A DNA stretch of 64,000 nt from Typha latifolia. Lineage: Eukaryota > Streptophyta > Magnoliopsida > Poales > Typhaceae. Position numbers and translations under genes: made by a program. The stretch is taken from assembly GCA_019914945.1 (NCBI GenBank), contig CM034107.1:7440001-7504000 (forward strand), read 5' to 3'. Below the pieces are notes generated by a model. The model was not told the DNA's origin and did no database searches. It saw nothing but the letters and a program-made list of their open reading frames with translations. Below, piece after piece: positions 1 through 13,427 of this stretch (the first letter of the stretch is position 1; the number at the start of each line of letters is the position of its first letter).

Positions 1-799
1 CATCCAATGGACGTGATGTCGTAGCCCCGGAATAGAGCTTTCCAACTAATCAAGTTTTAGACGAATCAGATCTAGGAATCTTAAGATATCATCCGATTAG
101 TAGACAAACATCGGGGGTCTGTCTTAGGAATCCGCGGATGGAGGCACGAGATCCTAGATGATGGTGGATAGTAATGGACCGGCGTTAATGGGGTGATACC
201 GGTGAATAAGTGGTGGTGGAAGTGTTATGGGTGATGGAAGGGTTAGGACAAGTGTTGAATAGATTGGAAGAAGGGGGAGGAGTGGGCCGCCCGCCCCTAT
301 GGGACTAGGGTGATTGGCCGGTCGAGGGAGGCTAAAAGCAGCGTCGCCAGGGATCGAGAGAACGGGAGGAAAAAAGACAAAGAAGACAAGGCAAAAACTC
401 AATTCATCAATAATGACTCCTTGGTTGCCATCCACACTTTTAGAGGCTAACTAAACAATTCAAAAATAACACTAAACAATACATTCTCGCCGACTGCATT
501 CGAACATTCCGGATCGCGTTCGAACGCATATTTTTTTTGCACTTCTCTGGATTTTCAAACGCAATGCAGGCGTTCGGAGGCACATTTGAACGCGGCGTTC
601 GAACGCACAATTCACACTATATGGATGTGCGAACCTAATGTAAGCATTCACAACTGCATTCGAACTCACTCCACCCGCGTTCGAACATGACATATAGAAA
701 ACTTATATTTTTTAGAATTAAACACTAAAACAAAAGACAAAGACATCCCTAAAGTGTATCCATGCTCGAGATGACATCGATGAAGTTCGAATCATATCA
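1..799 (-). repeat. B-type LTR, runs off the window start
   Basis: This is LTR sequence on the minus strand. It is colinear with the B2 LTRs at 18108-19034 and 22437-23362: the shared block around 140-200 (cacgagatcctag...), the pyrimidine/purine tract near 250-300, a TTCGAA palindrome cluster at about 481-690, and an end in atatca at 794-799. Its other end lies before the window. It abuts integrase sequence of a different family (C) directly at 800, so it is inserted into that element or joined to it by recombination. Many CpG sites are decayed compared with B2. Confidence 0.8.
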
Positions 800-1975
800 C
801 AATCTCTGTCTCCTCCAATGGCTCCGGTAGAATTGGTCCAACGATCTCATGATCTCCAATCCGCTTCCTCAGCAATGAAACATGGAAGATAGGATGTACT
901 CTCGACTCCTCCGGCAGCTCCAAACGATATGCAATTGGACTAATATGCTCTAACACCCAAAACGGACCTAAGTAGCGATCTGTTAACTTCTGGTTTCGCG
1001 TCGGACGCAAGGTCACCAATCGATATGGTTGCACCCTCACAAACACCCAACTGCCAATGTCGAACTCCTGCTCCCTATGGCTGCGATCATAAACATACTT
1101 CATGTAGTTTTGAGCAAGTTTAAGATGGGCATACAACATCCTCAGTGTGGCGTCTCTATCCATCAAAGCTAAGTCCACCTCTATTCGATTGCAGATGCCA
1201 CTAGATCATAAGCGCGTAATGTCGGAGCCGTGCGCCCATACATCGCCTCAAATAGAGTCATGTCAATGCTACTATGGTAGGCGGTGTTGTAAGACCACTC
1301 CGCCCATGGTAAAAACTCCAATCATCGTCTCGGCATCTCTCCAGCAAAGTACCTCAAGTACTGCTCAATGCCTTGATTGACCATCTCGGTTTGGTCGTCT
1401 ATCTGTCGATGGTTGGCCGAACTGAAGTTCAATCGAGTCCCCCATAATCTAAAAATCTCCATCCAAAAGTCGCTCATAAATACACGATTACGATTCAAGA
1501 TAATCGTGCGTTGCATGCCATATAACTGAGCAACATCTCTCACAAAAATTTCAGCCACTAACTTGGCTGAAAATCGATGTGACAATGCCAAAAAGTGTGA
1601 ATACTTGTTTAATCTATCAACCACCACAAAGATAACGAAATAATCACATATCAGCAAAAGACCATCTATGAAATCCATAGAAATGTCCTCCCAAATACAG
1701 TCTGGTATAGGTAAAGGTTGAAGTAATCCGACCGGTTTTAACGTGGTTGCCTTAGGGCTTTGACAGACTTCACAAGCACGGACAAAACTCCTCACATCCC
1801 GCCTCAATCCCGGCCATGTGCAACTCTATGATCCTCCTATAAGACCTCAAGACATCCTCATGACCAGCCTCTGGAGTTTGGTGGAACTACTCCAATAATT
1901 TCTACTGCAATCCATCATTTTTGGGCACCCCAATGCATCCACGGTCCAACAGCAAACTACCTCGATTCAGAAATA
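800..1975 (-). pseudogene. C-type Ty3/gypsy integrase fragment
   Basis: This is a fragment of a chromovirus integrase read from 1975 down to 800. It holds the end of the zinc-binding region (RACEVCQ), the catalytic core with SMDF (first Asp) and the Gln-Thr-Glu segment of the third acidic residue, and the GPF/Y-like C-terminal region (YLGPFWVLEHI, HPIFHVSLL). The second catalytic Asp region reads LNRNRVF, where relatives have Asp, so the core is probably dead. Frameshifts break it near 1320 and 1810. It matches the family C integrase at 34344-35240 better than the B2 integrase. Both ends are cut by B-type LTRs. Confidence 0.85.
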
Positions 1976-2638
1976 CAGAGAATGAAAAATGTGCATTCGA
2001 ACGTGATCGAGCGTGTTCAAATGCAGTCGGTGAAAATCCATTGTTTCTGGGGTTAGTAATTATCATTTTTGAATTGTTTGGATAGCCTCCAAAGGTGTGG
2101 ATGGAAACCAAGGAGTCATTATCGAATGAATTAAATTTTGCCCTAGTCTTCTTCTTCTTCTTCTCTTTCATTCTCTCATTCCCCAGCGCCGCCGCTTCTA
2201 GCCTCCCTCGACCGGCCACTCACCCTAGTCCCTTAAGGGGTCCCACTCCTCCCCCTTCTTTCAATCTATCTATCACCTTACCCTAACCCCTTCCATTATC
2301 CATAATCCTTCCATCTCTAGTTACTCACCGGTGCCACCCCATTATCACCGGTCTACCACCATCCACCAACATCTAGGATCTCGTGCCTCCATCCATGGAT
2401 CTATAGACGGACTCCCTGATGTTTGTCTACTAATTGGATGATATCCGGAGATCCCACTATCTGATTTTCCTAAATTTAGATATTTTTAGAAAGCTCTTTT
2501 CTAGGTCTATAACATATCAAAATTTCACATCGATCTGATAGCTGTATCTTCCGGGATCCATGTCAGATTCCGTGTTAGATTCTGTCCATATTTGAAAATG
2601 GAATAGATCAAACCTTAGCCCAAGGGGAGATCGTATCA
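1976..2638 (+). repeat. B1 5' LTR, 5'-truncated
   Basis: It aligns with the last two thirds of the B1 3' LTR (6973-7892): the same TTCGAA cluster remnant (1993-2028), CT-rich leader (2140-2190), the cacctaggatctcgtgcc-like block near 2370-2390, and a terminal ggggagatcgtatca. The first ~250 bp are missing; the sequence before 1976 is integrase of another family. A degenerate Met-initiator PBS (gtgatatcagatcc) follows at 2641. Confidence 0.85.
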
Positions 2639-2680
2639 AGTGTGATATCAGATCCATCGTTTCTCGGACACGCGCTTCCG

Positions 2681-3960
2681 ATGACAACCACTAGAACTAT
2701 GGCTGCACGACGAAACGTAGAGGAAGAGATCTCTCTACTAGAGGAGGGGGAGACGATTGCAGGAACTTCCACCCGCGGAACTGCCTGACCAAATCTAAAT
2801 ACCGAAGAGCCTAGCGTTCAAGCCATGTTTGGTCTCTTTCTGAGCAAATGTCCATCAATAACCAGATGATGATAGAGATGATGCAAGAAATACAGGTGAC
2901 AAGGAAAGCCATGGCAAACGGAAATGCACCAATGACCCCACGACGCGAGTCCACCCTCATGAACCCACCGCCACCAGTTCAGAATTTGCACCAACAAGAA
3001 CCTCTACTTCCACCCGGCCTAGTTGTGAGTGAGCCCATCTGACGGGCGAACCAAAATGGAGATCATCTTGGAGATCTAGATCCTTGGGCGGGGCAATACG
3101 AACCAGAACCACATCGAGTTAACCAAAACTGAAGGAGGGATCATCACCCATTCATGTTGCATCCTCCTCCGATTAGACAAGGACTTGGATATGATCCAGA
3201 TCGAGACAACGGTATTTGTGGACAAATCGTGCATCTCGAATTTCCCAAGTACAAAAGTGGTAACCTGATTGATTGGTTGTATAGGACGAAATAATTCTTC
3301 GCGTACCAGGGTACAACAGAAGAATATAAGGTGACGCTTGCGAGCTTCCACCTTGAAGATGTGGCACTTTAGTGGTTTCGAGCAGCTAATGCCCATGATA
3401 CGAGCCGATTTCTGCACCGATATCACACGACATTTTGGAGCATCGGGGTATGAAGACTTCGATGCTCTCCTCTCAAAGACGGTGCAAAGGACCACTCTTG
3501 GGGCATACCAAGAAGAATTTGAGAGGAAAAGTAGCCGATGCCAATCTCCATGGACGGATCAACAACTTCGCAGCACCTTAATCTCCGGGCTGTGGGGAGA
3601 CATACAAGCCGACGTGAGGGCTTTAAGGCCTAGAACCTTAAAGGAGGCCTTCGAAGATGCAGTACTCATAGAAAACAAACATCGAGCCATGAAGATATTC
3701 CTCAAACAGAATTGCACAAGCCAAGAAAGCCGCAATCCAGTTCGACCTACCATAGCAGCAGGAAATGTTATCGGCGTACCAAGAGCCTGTGCTGCAATGG
3801 TGTCTCCTCGAGCACCCCTGAAGCCTTTCAAAGATGTGAATTATGCACCTAGAGGTCCGGGTCGAGCACTCACACCTACTCAAGTGGAGGAATGAAGAGC
3901 CAAACGCCTATATTTTCACTGTGATGAGAAGTACTAGACATCGCTGCGCTAAACTGATGG
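2681..3960 (+). pseudogene. B1 gag, broken
   Basis: Gag begins MTTTRTMAARR at 2681, the same start as in B2 and E. It continues through the acidic segment, a Pro-rich segment near 2930-3040, and the retrotransposon gag core (3235-3700, with LEFPKYKSG and LASFHLEDV). The zinc-knuckle region is reached near 3905-3950. The reading frame is lost to several stops, among them a TGA in the N-terminal segment (near 2787) and others near 3292 and 3370, and to frameshifts. The Gln codons that read TAG in B2 are still CAG here (near 2861 and 3708). It is the capsid precursor of a Ty3/gypsy element and is inactive in this copy. Confidence 0.85.
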
Positions 3961-5430
3961 GATCGGTGATGCTAATAGACTGATTGGAGAAGGTAAAGGA
4001 TGAGATTGCAGCTAAAAATGAGGGTGTGGCTAGACAGCAAGGAGGAGTAGCTGAGGAGCAATTCATGGAGGACATGATGGCCAAGATCTCCCTCCACACC
4101 TATTCTAGGATAGTCGCACCAAAGGCTCTACGGGTGAACGGTGTAGTCAAAAAAACCACAATGAGAATCTTGATCGACACCGAGTCCACCCACAACTTCA
4201 CTAACAAGAGGATTCTTAGGAAGATTGGGCTCGAGTTGGAACTCACGGATGGGTTTGATGTGACAAATTTAGGCTCTGATTCCACTTTGATAAGCTCTGA
4301 TACCAATTTGACAAGCTCTGATACCAATTGATAAGATCTGGAACCAAAAATAGGCTACGCAATGATAATTTCAAGATCTAGATGTATTACAAATATTAGT
4401 CCGCATAATTGAGGGAAAATATTCGTCAAATATTTTATGATAGTCATAAATTACGAAACCAAGTGAATTCGATTCATAACTTCCGGATCTCCAGCTTTCA
4501 TATTTATGCCCTTTGCAGATACGAATTGAAACTGGGATGAAAATACAGAATAACGTGTGTGATGGTGGTGGTGACGGGTGGAGTGGATGTTAGGGTTATG
4601 GATGGATATGGAGATGAAGGTGGATTGTGGATGTGATTTAGGGATATAGACGAAGGGAATAAAGTGGTCGAGATCCCAAAGAAGAGGGGTGGCTCGATAG
4701 TTGAGGGAGATTAGAAGTTAGGAGAAATCTTGCCAATGGTAGAGGTGGAAGGATAGTGAAGAGGGACGAGGGAGAAATCTAAAGAGAAGATAGGAGGCAA
4801 GAAATCAATAATCTAATAGCATAATAAAGTTGGCTGCCATCCACATATTTATAGATGCTAGCCAACAAGTTCTAAAACAATATGAAACCCTAATTTTAGA
4901 GGATTTCCGTCAATCGCGTTCGAACGCGCCCGATCGCATTCGAACGCACCAAAAGAAGTTCTCTCTATCTGCGAACGCGATGGAGATGTTCAAACGCGGG
5001 CGTTCGAACTTGCCCGACCGCGTTTGAACGCACAATATGCATTTTTTGTATTTGCTAACCTAATGCAGGCGTTCGCAAGGGCGTTCGAACACGATCCCTC
5101 CTGCGTTCGGATCACGTTCGAACGCGACGTATAGAAATTTTATTTTAATAAAAATAAACACCTAATGCAATAAAAAAATCCTAACTAAGTGTATCAGCCG
5201 ATTGGAGATGGCACCATATTGTGGGCAGATTTTATTTGTGGAGGTGTGGAGTTGAAGGTGCAAGGCCAAATTTTCACGTTGGACCGTTATTCGTTGGCCT
5301 TATGAGGTGCCGACATTGTCTTAGAGACTCAATGGATTAGAAACTTGGGATCCGTAATATTTGACTTTACAAACTGCACACTAACATTTTGGAGGAATTA
5401 CCGATGAGTGCTGCTAAATGAAAATCAACC
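3961..5430 (+). pseudogene. B1 aspartic protease region, split by a solo LTR
   Basis: The retropepsin-like domain is in two parts. The first (3961-4266) has LRVNGVVKKTT and the active-site region ILIDTEST, where the Gly of the usual Asp-Thr-Gly is Glu. The second (5197-5430) resumes at GDGTI-like sequence and runs through the hydrophobic LYPLAL/ADIVLET region to the end of the domain. The solo C LTR lies between them. Comparison with uninterrupted B2 shows the insertion point is within gacga, which is duplicated with one change on each side. The second part leads directly to the pre-integrase linker with about 80 bp between, where an RT should be. Confidence 0.8.
4267..5196 (-). repeat. Solo C LTR (C1) inside B1 protease
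   Basis: A family C LTR on the minus strand ends in gtgtatca at 5196. Flanks GACAA (4262-4266) and GCCGA (5197-5201) are both one change from GACGA, the sequence found at this site in uninterrupted B2, so this is a solo LTR with a decayed 5-bp TSD. Its TTCGAA cluster is at 4911-5130 (five TTCGAA), and a TATA box (TATAAATA on the minus strand) lies at 4846-4853. The left end (4271-4328) is three PBS-like units (agctctgataccaattt type). There is no internal sequence. Confidence 0.85.
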
Positions 5431-6945
5431 GTGGCAAGAACCAGCGTTGCAATCGCAGTTTGAACTTCCAAACATAGGGCACGCAAGTGAGCTCGCTTCT
5501 TTTTCAGCACTCACTTTTCCCTTTTTCTTAGATCCGCGGACAGCTAGCACAGAGGATAGTGATCTGGTCCGACTCATGGAGGAGCTGAGAAAGAACCCAT
5601 CGAGCCACCCCGAGCACAAGGAGTGCAATGAGTTGGTACTCGAGCGCGGGGGGATCAAGGTACCCGCGGACGAAGAGCTAAGGAGACTATTGATGGTACA
5701 CTTCCATGATACTCCTATAGCAGGCCATGAAGGGGTCTTACGTACCTACAAGCGGCTGGCCCAAAACTGTACATGGACAGCGATGAAATCGGACGTGAAA
5801 AATTATGTGCGTGAATGCCAAATCTGTCAACGAGTCAAATCGGAGACGCTCAAACCTAGTGGGCTATTGCAACCACTGCCTATGCCGGAGCATATTTGGG
5901 AGGACATCTCCATGGACTTCATCAAGGGGCTGGCGGAGGTTCGAGGACAATCAGTGGTGTTCGTTGTGGTGCATAGGCTGAGCAAATATGCTTATTTCAT
6001 CGCATTGACGGCCTATTTTCAGCGAAAAAGGTTGCTGAAATTTTTGTTTCGGAAGTGGCGCACTTGCATGAGAAGCCTAGGACGATCGTGTCAGATTGGG
6101 ATCGCATCTTCATCAGCGAGTTTTGGTCTGAGTTCTTTAGATTGCAAGGAACTCGAGTCAACCTTAGTTCAGCTTATCACCCCGAGAAGGATGGCCAAAC
6201 CAAGGTGGTGAATCGTGTATAGAGCAATACTTGAGATGTTTTGTGGCGGACTGACCAAAGGATTGGGTCAAATTCCTTCCATGAGTTGAGTAGTCATACA
6301 ATACAGCTCATCACTCTAGCATCGGCATGACCCCCCTTTGAGGCGGTTTATGGGCGCACTCCCCCTGTCTTGTGTGCTTACGATAGACTCACGGCAACGA
6401 ATCAGACCGAGCTCGACTTAGAACTTGCGGATTGAGATGAAACCTTGAGACGGCTCAAGATTCACCTAGCATCAGCCCAAAACTACATGAACCAGACTCA
6501 TGACAAAGGCTAACATGAGCGAGAGTTTGAGGTGGATCAATTAGTGTTCGTTCAAGCTCAACTGTATCGACAATCCATATTGAGGCCGATCTTGAACCAG
6601 AAGCTAGGTCACAGGTACTATGGTCCATATCGAGTGCTACAACGAATCGATCTAGTTGCTTACCAGTTGGACCTACCTGAAGGAACCCAGATCCATCCGA
6701 TTTTCCACATGTCGACATTGAAGGCCCAGATCGGGCCTACTCATGTCATGGGATCGGCCTTACCTAAACCAATGGAGGAAGATAGCTCAACTGAACCGGT
6801 TCGAGTATTAGGCCATAGAAGAAGACACCATGGATCCATATTAGAGAAAAAAGTGCTGATCGAATGGCTAAGCAAGCCCACTACCGAGTCTACTTGGGAG
6901 CCAGAGTCAGATATCATGGATCGCTTCCCCAATTTTACACCTTGA
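5431..6945 (+). pseudogene. B1 integrase with chromodomain-like tail, broken
   Basis: The linker (ELASFSALTFPFF) leads into the zinc-binding domain (HFHDTPIAGHEG, then ECQICQ), the core with SMDFIKGL (first Asp), the second Asp region near 6094-6100, and the third acidic region, where the codon after Asp-Gly-Gln-Thr reads Lys (aag) instead of Glu near 6200. The C-terminal region has YYGPYRVLQRI and HPIFHMSTLK. The tail (VLGHRRRHHGS...STWEPESDIMDRFPNF) is chromodomain-like. Frameshifts near 6040, 6220 and 6340 and several stops make it non-functional. B2 holds the better-preserved version. Confidence 0.9.
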
Positions 6946-6972
6946 GGACAAGGTTGCGGAAGCATGGTGGAT

Positions 6973-7892
6973 TGATATGATTTGGGCTTCACCGATGTCG
7001 TCTCAAGCATGGATACCCTTTAGGGGTGCTTTTATTCATTTTTTAGTATTTATTTCATAGAAAAATAAGTTTTCTATGTGTTGCATTCAAACACGAGTGG
7101 AGTGCGTTCGAACGCACTTGCGAACGCCTCCATCAGGTTCGCAAATACAGAGAATGCAAAATGTGCGTTCGAACACTGCAATCGAACGCGCTTGCGAATG
7201 CCTGGATTAGGTTTACAAATACAGAGAACGCAAAATGTGCGTTCGAACGCAATCAAGCACGTTCGAACGTAGTCGGCAAAAATCCACTAATTCTAGGGTT
7301 AATAATTGCTATTTTTTAATTGTTTGGTTAGCCTCTAAAGGTGTAGATGGCAACCAAGGAGTCATTATTGAATGAATTTAGTTTTTCTCTAGTCTTCTTC
7401 TTCTTCTTCTTCTTCTTCTTCTTCTCTCTCATTCTCTTATTCCCCGGCACTGCCGCTTCTAGCCTCCCCCAATCGGCCACTCACCCTAGTACCTTAGGGG
7501 GCGGCCCACTCCTTCCCCTTCTTCCAATCTATCTATCACCTTGCCCTAACCCCTTCCATTATCTATAATCCTTCCATCTCCACTTACTCACTGGTGCCAC
7601 CTCATTATCGCTGGTTTACCACCATCCACCAACATCTAGGATCTCGTGCCTCCATCCACGAATCTATAGATGAACTCTCTGATGTACGTCTACTAATTAG
7701 ACGATATCTCACGATCCCATCGTCCGAGTTTCCTGAAATTAGATTTGTTGGAAAGCTCTTTTCTAGGGCTATAACATATCAAAATTTCTGACTGCTGCAT
7801 CTTTCGGGATTTATTGCCAAAATTCTATGTTAGATTCTATCCAGATCTGAAAACGGAATAGATCAAACCTTAGCCAAGGGGAGATAGTATCA
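6973..7892 (+). repeat. B1 3' LTR
   Basis: The LTR starts TGATATG at 6973 after a polypurine tract (ggttgcggaagcatggtgga) and ends agtatca at 7892. It carries a TTCGAA palindrome cluster (7084-7275, four TTCGAA) upstream of a decayed TATA position (tctaaagg near 7333) and a (TTC)n tract at about 7396-7425. It is colinear with the B2 LTRs but clearly older. Confidence 0.9.
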
Positions 7893-9100
7893 TTAACATA
7901 ATTAATTAAATAAAAATATTAAAGAAAAATAGATTAGAGAATAATTAACCCATTTGTATCAGCCTAAGGCCCAAGCAATGGGTTGGACTACAACCAATCT
8001 AAAACCACAATAATAACCTATCAATACTTAGCCCAAAGCCCAAACTTAACAAAGAAAACAATTTGGGTTGGGCCGCACCCAACCCAGCCCACCACAAGCT
8101 GGGTGGGGTCAACTAAACTCAAGCTCTCTAAGGGCTGGGTCAAAGCCCACCCGAAAGCAACCCAAGGATGGGCTCAACCCAACCAACACCCATCCCCTCC
8201 CTCGGTAACCTAGCCTAATTGAGGAGGAAGGAAGGGGGCTATCGACGAGTACCATTGCCAGAGGCCGGGCAAGAACACTAGCCAACACCCCACTAGCTGA
8301 GGAAGGTACTCATGGTGTCGGCTGGCTCATAAAGGGGCCAACGACCACTCAACACCCACCAAATTACTCGTCGATGAGGTGAGGGAGCTGTCGACGGTAT
8401 CAACCGATGACAATCCCAACTGACCCCACCTAAACCTTCCCCTTAGCAAGACGAAGCTAACCATGGGGAAGGTCACATGCTAGGGGCGAACAACGGTGAG
8501 GACCGTCCTCACGAAGGCCAACGACAACGTTGAGGGATCACCCGATAGCTCCAGCCATGAGGGCCCAAATGTTGGGGCCCATAGTAACTCCTTGCAAAGA
8601 GAAGGCTATTCCACCACTCAGGGAGGGGCGACACCAAATGAGATGGCCAAACAAAGTCCCGCAAGCCGACTAGGAGAGGCTACTAAGTGTAGCCTCAACC
8701 AAGGGGAGAAACTACCCAATAAGGGTACCGCCGGCACGTGGACAAGATGAGGGGATGTTACTAGGCCAGCGTGGGGAGGCACAAGGTCGTCGGTCGGCTG
8801 ATTCCCTAGCAAGATCAAGAGGGGAAAACTCTGAAGGAAAAACCAAAATTAAATAATATTTTTAATTTAAACATACTTGATTAGGGAGGGAGCTCTGATG
8901 CTTTGATTCTCGAGGTCAAGGAGCTTGGTAGCACTCTGGCTCGACGACATCCCAAAAGGGAAAAAGAAGGTAGCTGGTGGGGAGAAGGAAGAAAAGAAGA
9001 AGGGAGAGAAAAGAAGAAAGAGGGAGGGAAGGAAAGATAGAGAAAAGGGGCGCATGTGTAGGGGCACATGAATGCCACGTGCACTCAAGTTTTTTTTTTT
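7893..9100. other. Unclassified repeat-like sequence, no gene seen
   Basis: This stretch starts AT-rich, then has GGGTTGGG/CCCAACCC-rich sequence (8040-8200), GC-richer sequence (8220-8800), and a purine-rich tract (8960-9055). The purine-rich part followed by 'ggggcgcatgtgtaggggcac' resembles the far end and start of repeat F in composition only. I see no protein domain, splice structure or RNA gene. Confidence 0.4.
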
Positions 9101-12102
<3,002 letters not shown>

Positions 12103-13427
12103 TTACATTGAAGATGAATCCGGTCTGAAAAGATGCAACCCAATAAGAGGAACATCATCTGAAACATGATCGCTGGTCCCCAATTCATTAACTTGAATAT
12201 TGGCCAAGGCATCTCCATTTGAAGGATTCAGAAACTCATTCTATGGTTCAATAAAGAGAAATATGTTTGTTAGGTTTTTATTTGTTGACAATTGTGTACA
12301 AAATATTCTAAATGTATTTATTCATGTATATGAGCTTTACACAAGTCTAGAATATCTCTAGTTTGAAGAATTGCAAGATTATTGGAGAAAAGCCGTTGAG
12401 TTCACACCGCGTTCACAAACGCGTTCGAACGCGAAATCTGCGTTCACACAGACAGAGAGCCGCGTTCACAAACGCGTTCGAACGCGGGTACTGCGTTCAC
12501 ACAGACAGAAAGCCGCGTTCACAAACGTGTTCGAACGCGGGTACTGCGTTCACACAGATCGAGAGCTGCGTTCACAAATGCGTCCGAACGCAACCTGAAG
12601 AATTCAAGTTGTCGCGTTCGAACACACTCGAGCCCGTTCGAATGCACCTAAGATCAAGTCATGTCGTTCGAACGCACCTGGGCCGCGTTCGAACGCATCA
12701 ATGAAGTTTGATAAAATTGGACTTTCGTGAGTACGGATAAGACTTGGATTTGGCTCTATCTTGGAGATCATATATAAGGATTGTGATGCCCTATCTGTAG
12801 GGTGGTTGAAGAAGTATTATTGAAGGAGACTTCTTGAGGCTACATCGGTTCTTCAACTAACAAGGTTCCACTTATCATTAAAAAGTTAATCTTTCGTCTT
12901 AAGGGTTATCTAGACGAAAGATTAATCTCGAGGGTTACTGAGGTTGGACTTCAATCACGAGAAGTAGTGAATCGTGGGTTCTAGCGAGCGAGACTGAGAA
13001 GAACAAAGTCGTTTGGATCGACGGGTTGTTTTGTGAGTCAGTCTTGTAATTGCTACTATTCTAGTGATTAGTTTTGATCCGAGTTTGGATCCGTGGTTTT
13101 TTTTCCGTTCGGGTTTTTCCACATTAAAATCTTGGCATTCATCTCTGCTTTCGTTCTTAATATTTCTATGGACTTTTATTTAAGCGAATGAGTGATATCA
13201 TTGCCTAGTATTTAGATACATACTCGTGTCTAGGGGTTTTTCAATGTCAGATAAGATAGAAAAAACCGATGAAAGTGTCCATTATAAGAAAGAGAAAAAG
13301 AATAGAAGAAATAAGCACTTAGACTATTTCATGATTTCAAAGAGAAACTTACCAAACCATTCTTACGCGCAATGGCCAAACGGTGCATAAGAGACAAGCC
13401 AAAATCATAATACGACCAAAAGAAATA
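12103..13427 (-). CDS. Unidentified host gene, last two exons
   Basis: Two exons fit on the minus strand. The upstream one (13427-13353, 25 codons) encodes YFFWSYYDFGLSLMHRLAIA and five more residues and ends at a good donor, ttg|gtaagttt. The terminal one (12240-12103, 45 codons plus TAA) follows an acceptor at ttgaaccatag and encodes NEFLNPSNGDALANIQ through to a Pro-Asp-Ser-Ser-Ser-Met end. Both are phase 0, so the joined frame stays open; the other open frame of the first exon would hit a stop at once. The first exon's acceptor (ggaaag) is weak. The intron (12241-13352) is mostly a solo LTR; without it, it would be about 130 bp. I do not recognise the protein and found no upstream exon in 13428-14942. 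Confidence 0.5.
12268..13243 (+). repeat. Solo Sirevirus-type LTR in an intron
   Basis: A 976-bp LTR begins TGTTAGG and ends TTTTTCA. It is flanked by ATGTT (12263-12267) and ATGTC (13244-13248), a 5-bp TSD with one difference. It is the same family as the minus-strand LTR at 60350-61221, which has Sirevirus-like polypurine tracts beside it. It carries the richest palindrome cluster of the window (12405-12700, seven TTCGAA) upstream of a TATA box. It lies 28 bp upstream of the 3' splice site of the minus-strand host gene, in the opposite orientation to that gene. Confidence 0.85.
12771..12779 (+). promoter_or_regulatory. LTR TATA box (TATATAAGG)
   Basis: TATATAAGG lies about 70 bp downstream of the last TTCGAA of the cluster in the solo S LTR. 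The matching site in the second S LTR is at 60813-60821 on the minus strand. Position and sequence suit the U3/R promoter of an LTR. Confidence 0.6.

Larger units (their letters stand above)
1976..7892 (+). mobile_element. Element B1: Ty3/gypsy chromovirus without reverse transcriptase
   Basis: The order is 5' LTR remnant (1976-2638), decayed PBS (from 2639), gag (2681 on), protease, integrase with a chromodomain-like tail (to 6945), polypurine tract, and 3' LTR (6973-7892). Protease runs straight into the pre-integrase linker: there is no reverse transcriptase or RNase H, as in B2. The protease is split by a solo C LTR (4267-5196). Several in-frame stops and frameshifts show it is an old copy. 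The 5' LTR has lost about its first 250 bp, so no matching TSD can be seen; the right flank begins TTAAC. Confidence 0.85.

Noticed and set aside
4265..5199. C1 first read as an LTR insertion without a TSD
   Set aside because: Comparison with B2 shows that gacga is duplicated, each copy with one change, so it is an ordinary solo LTR.
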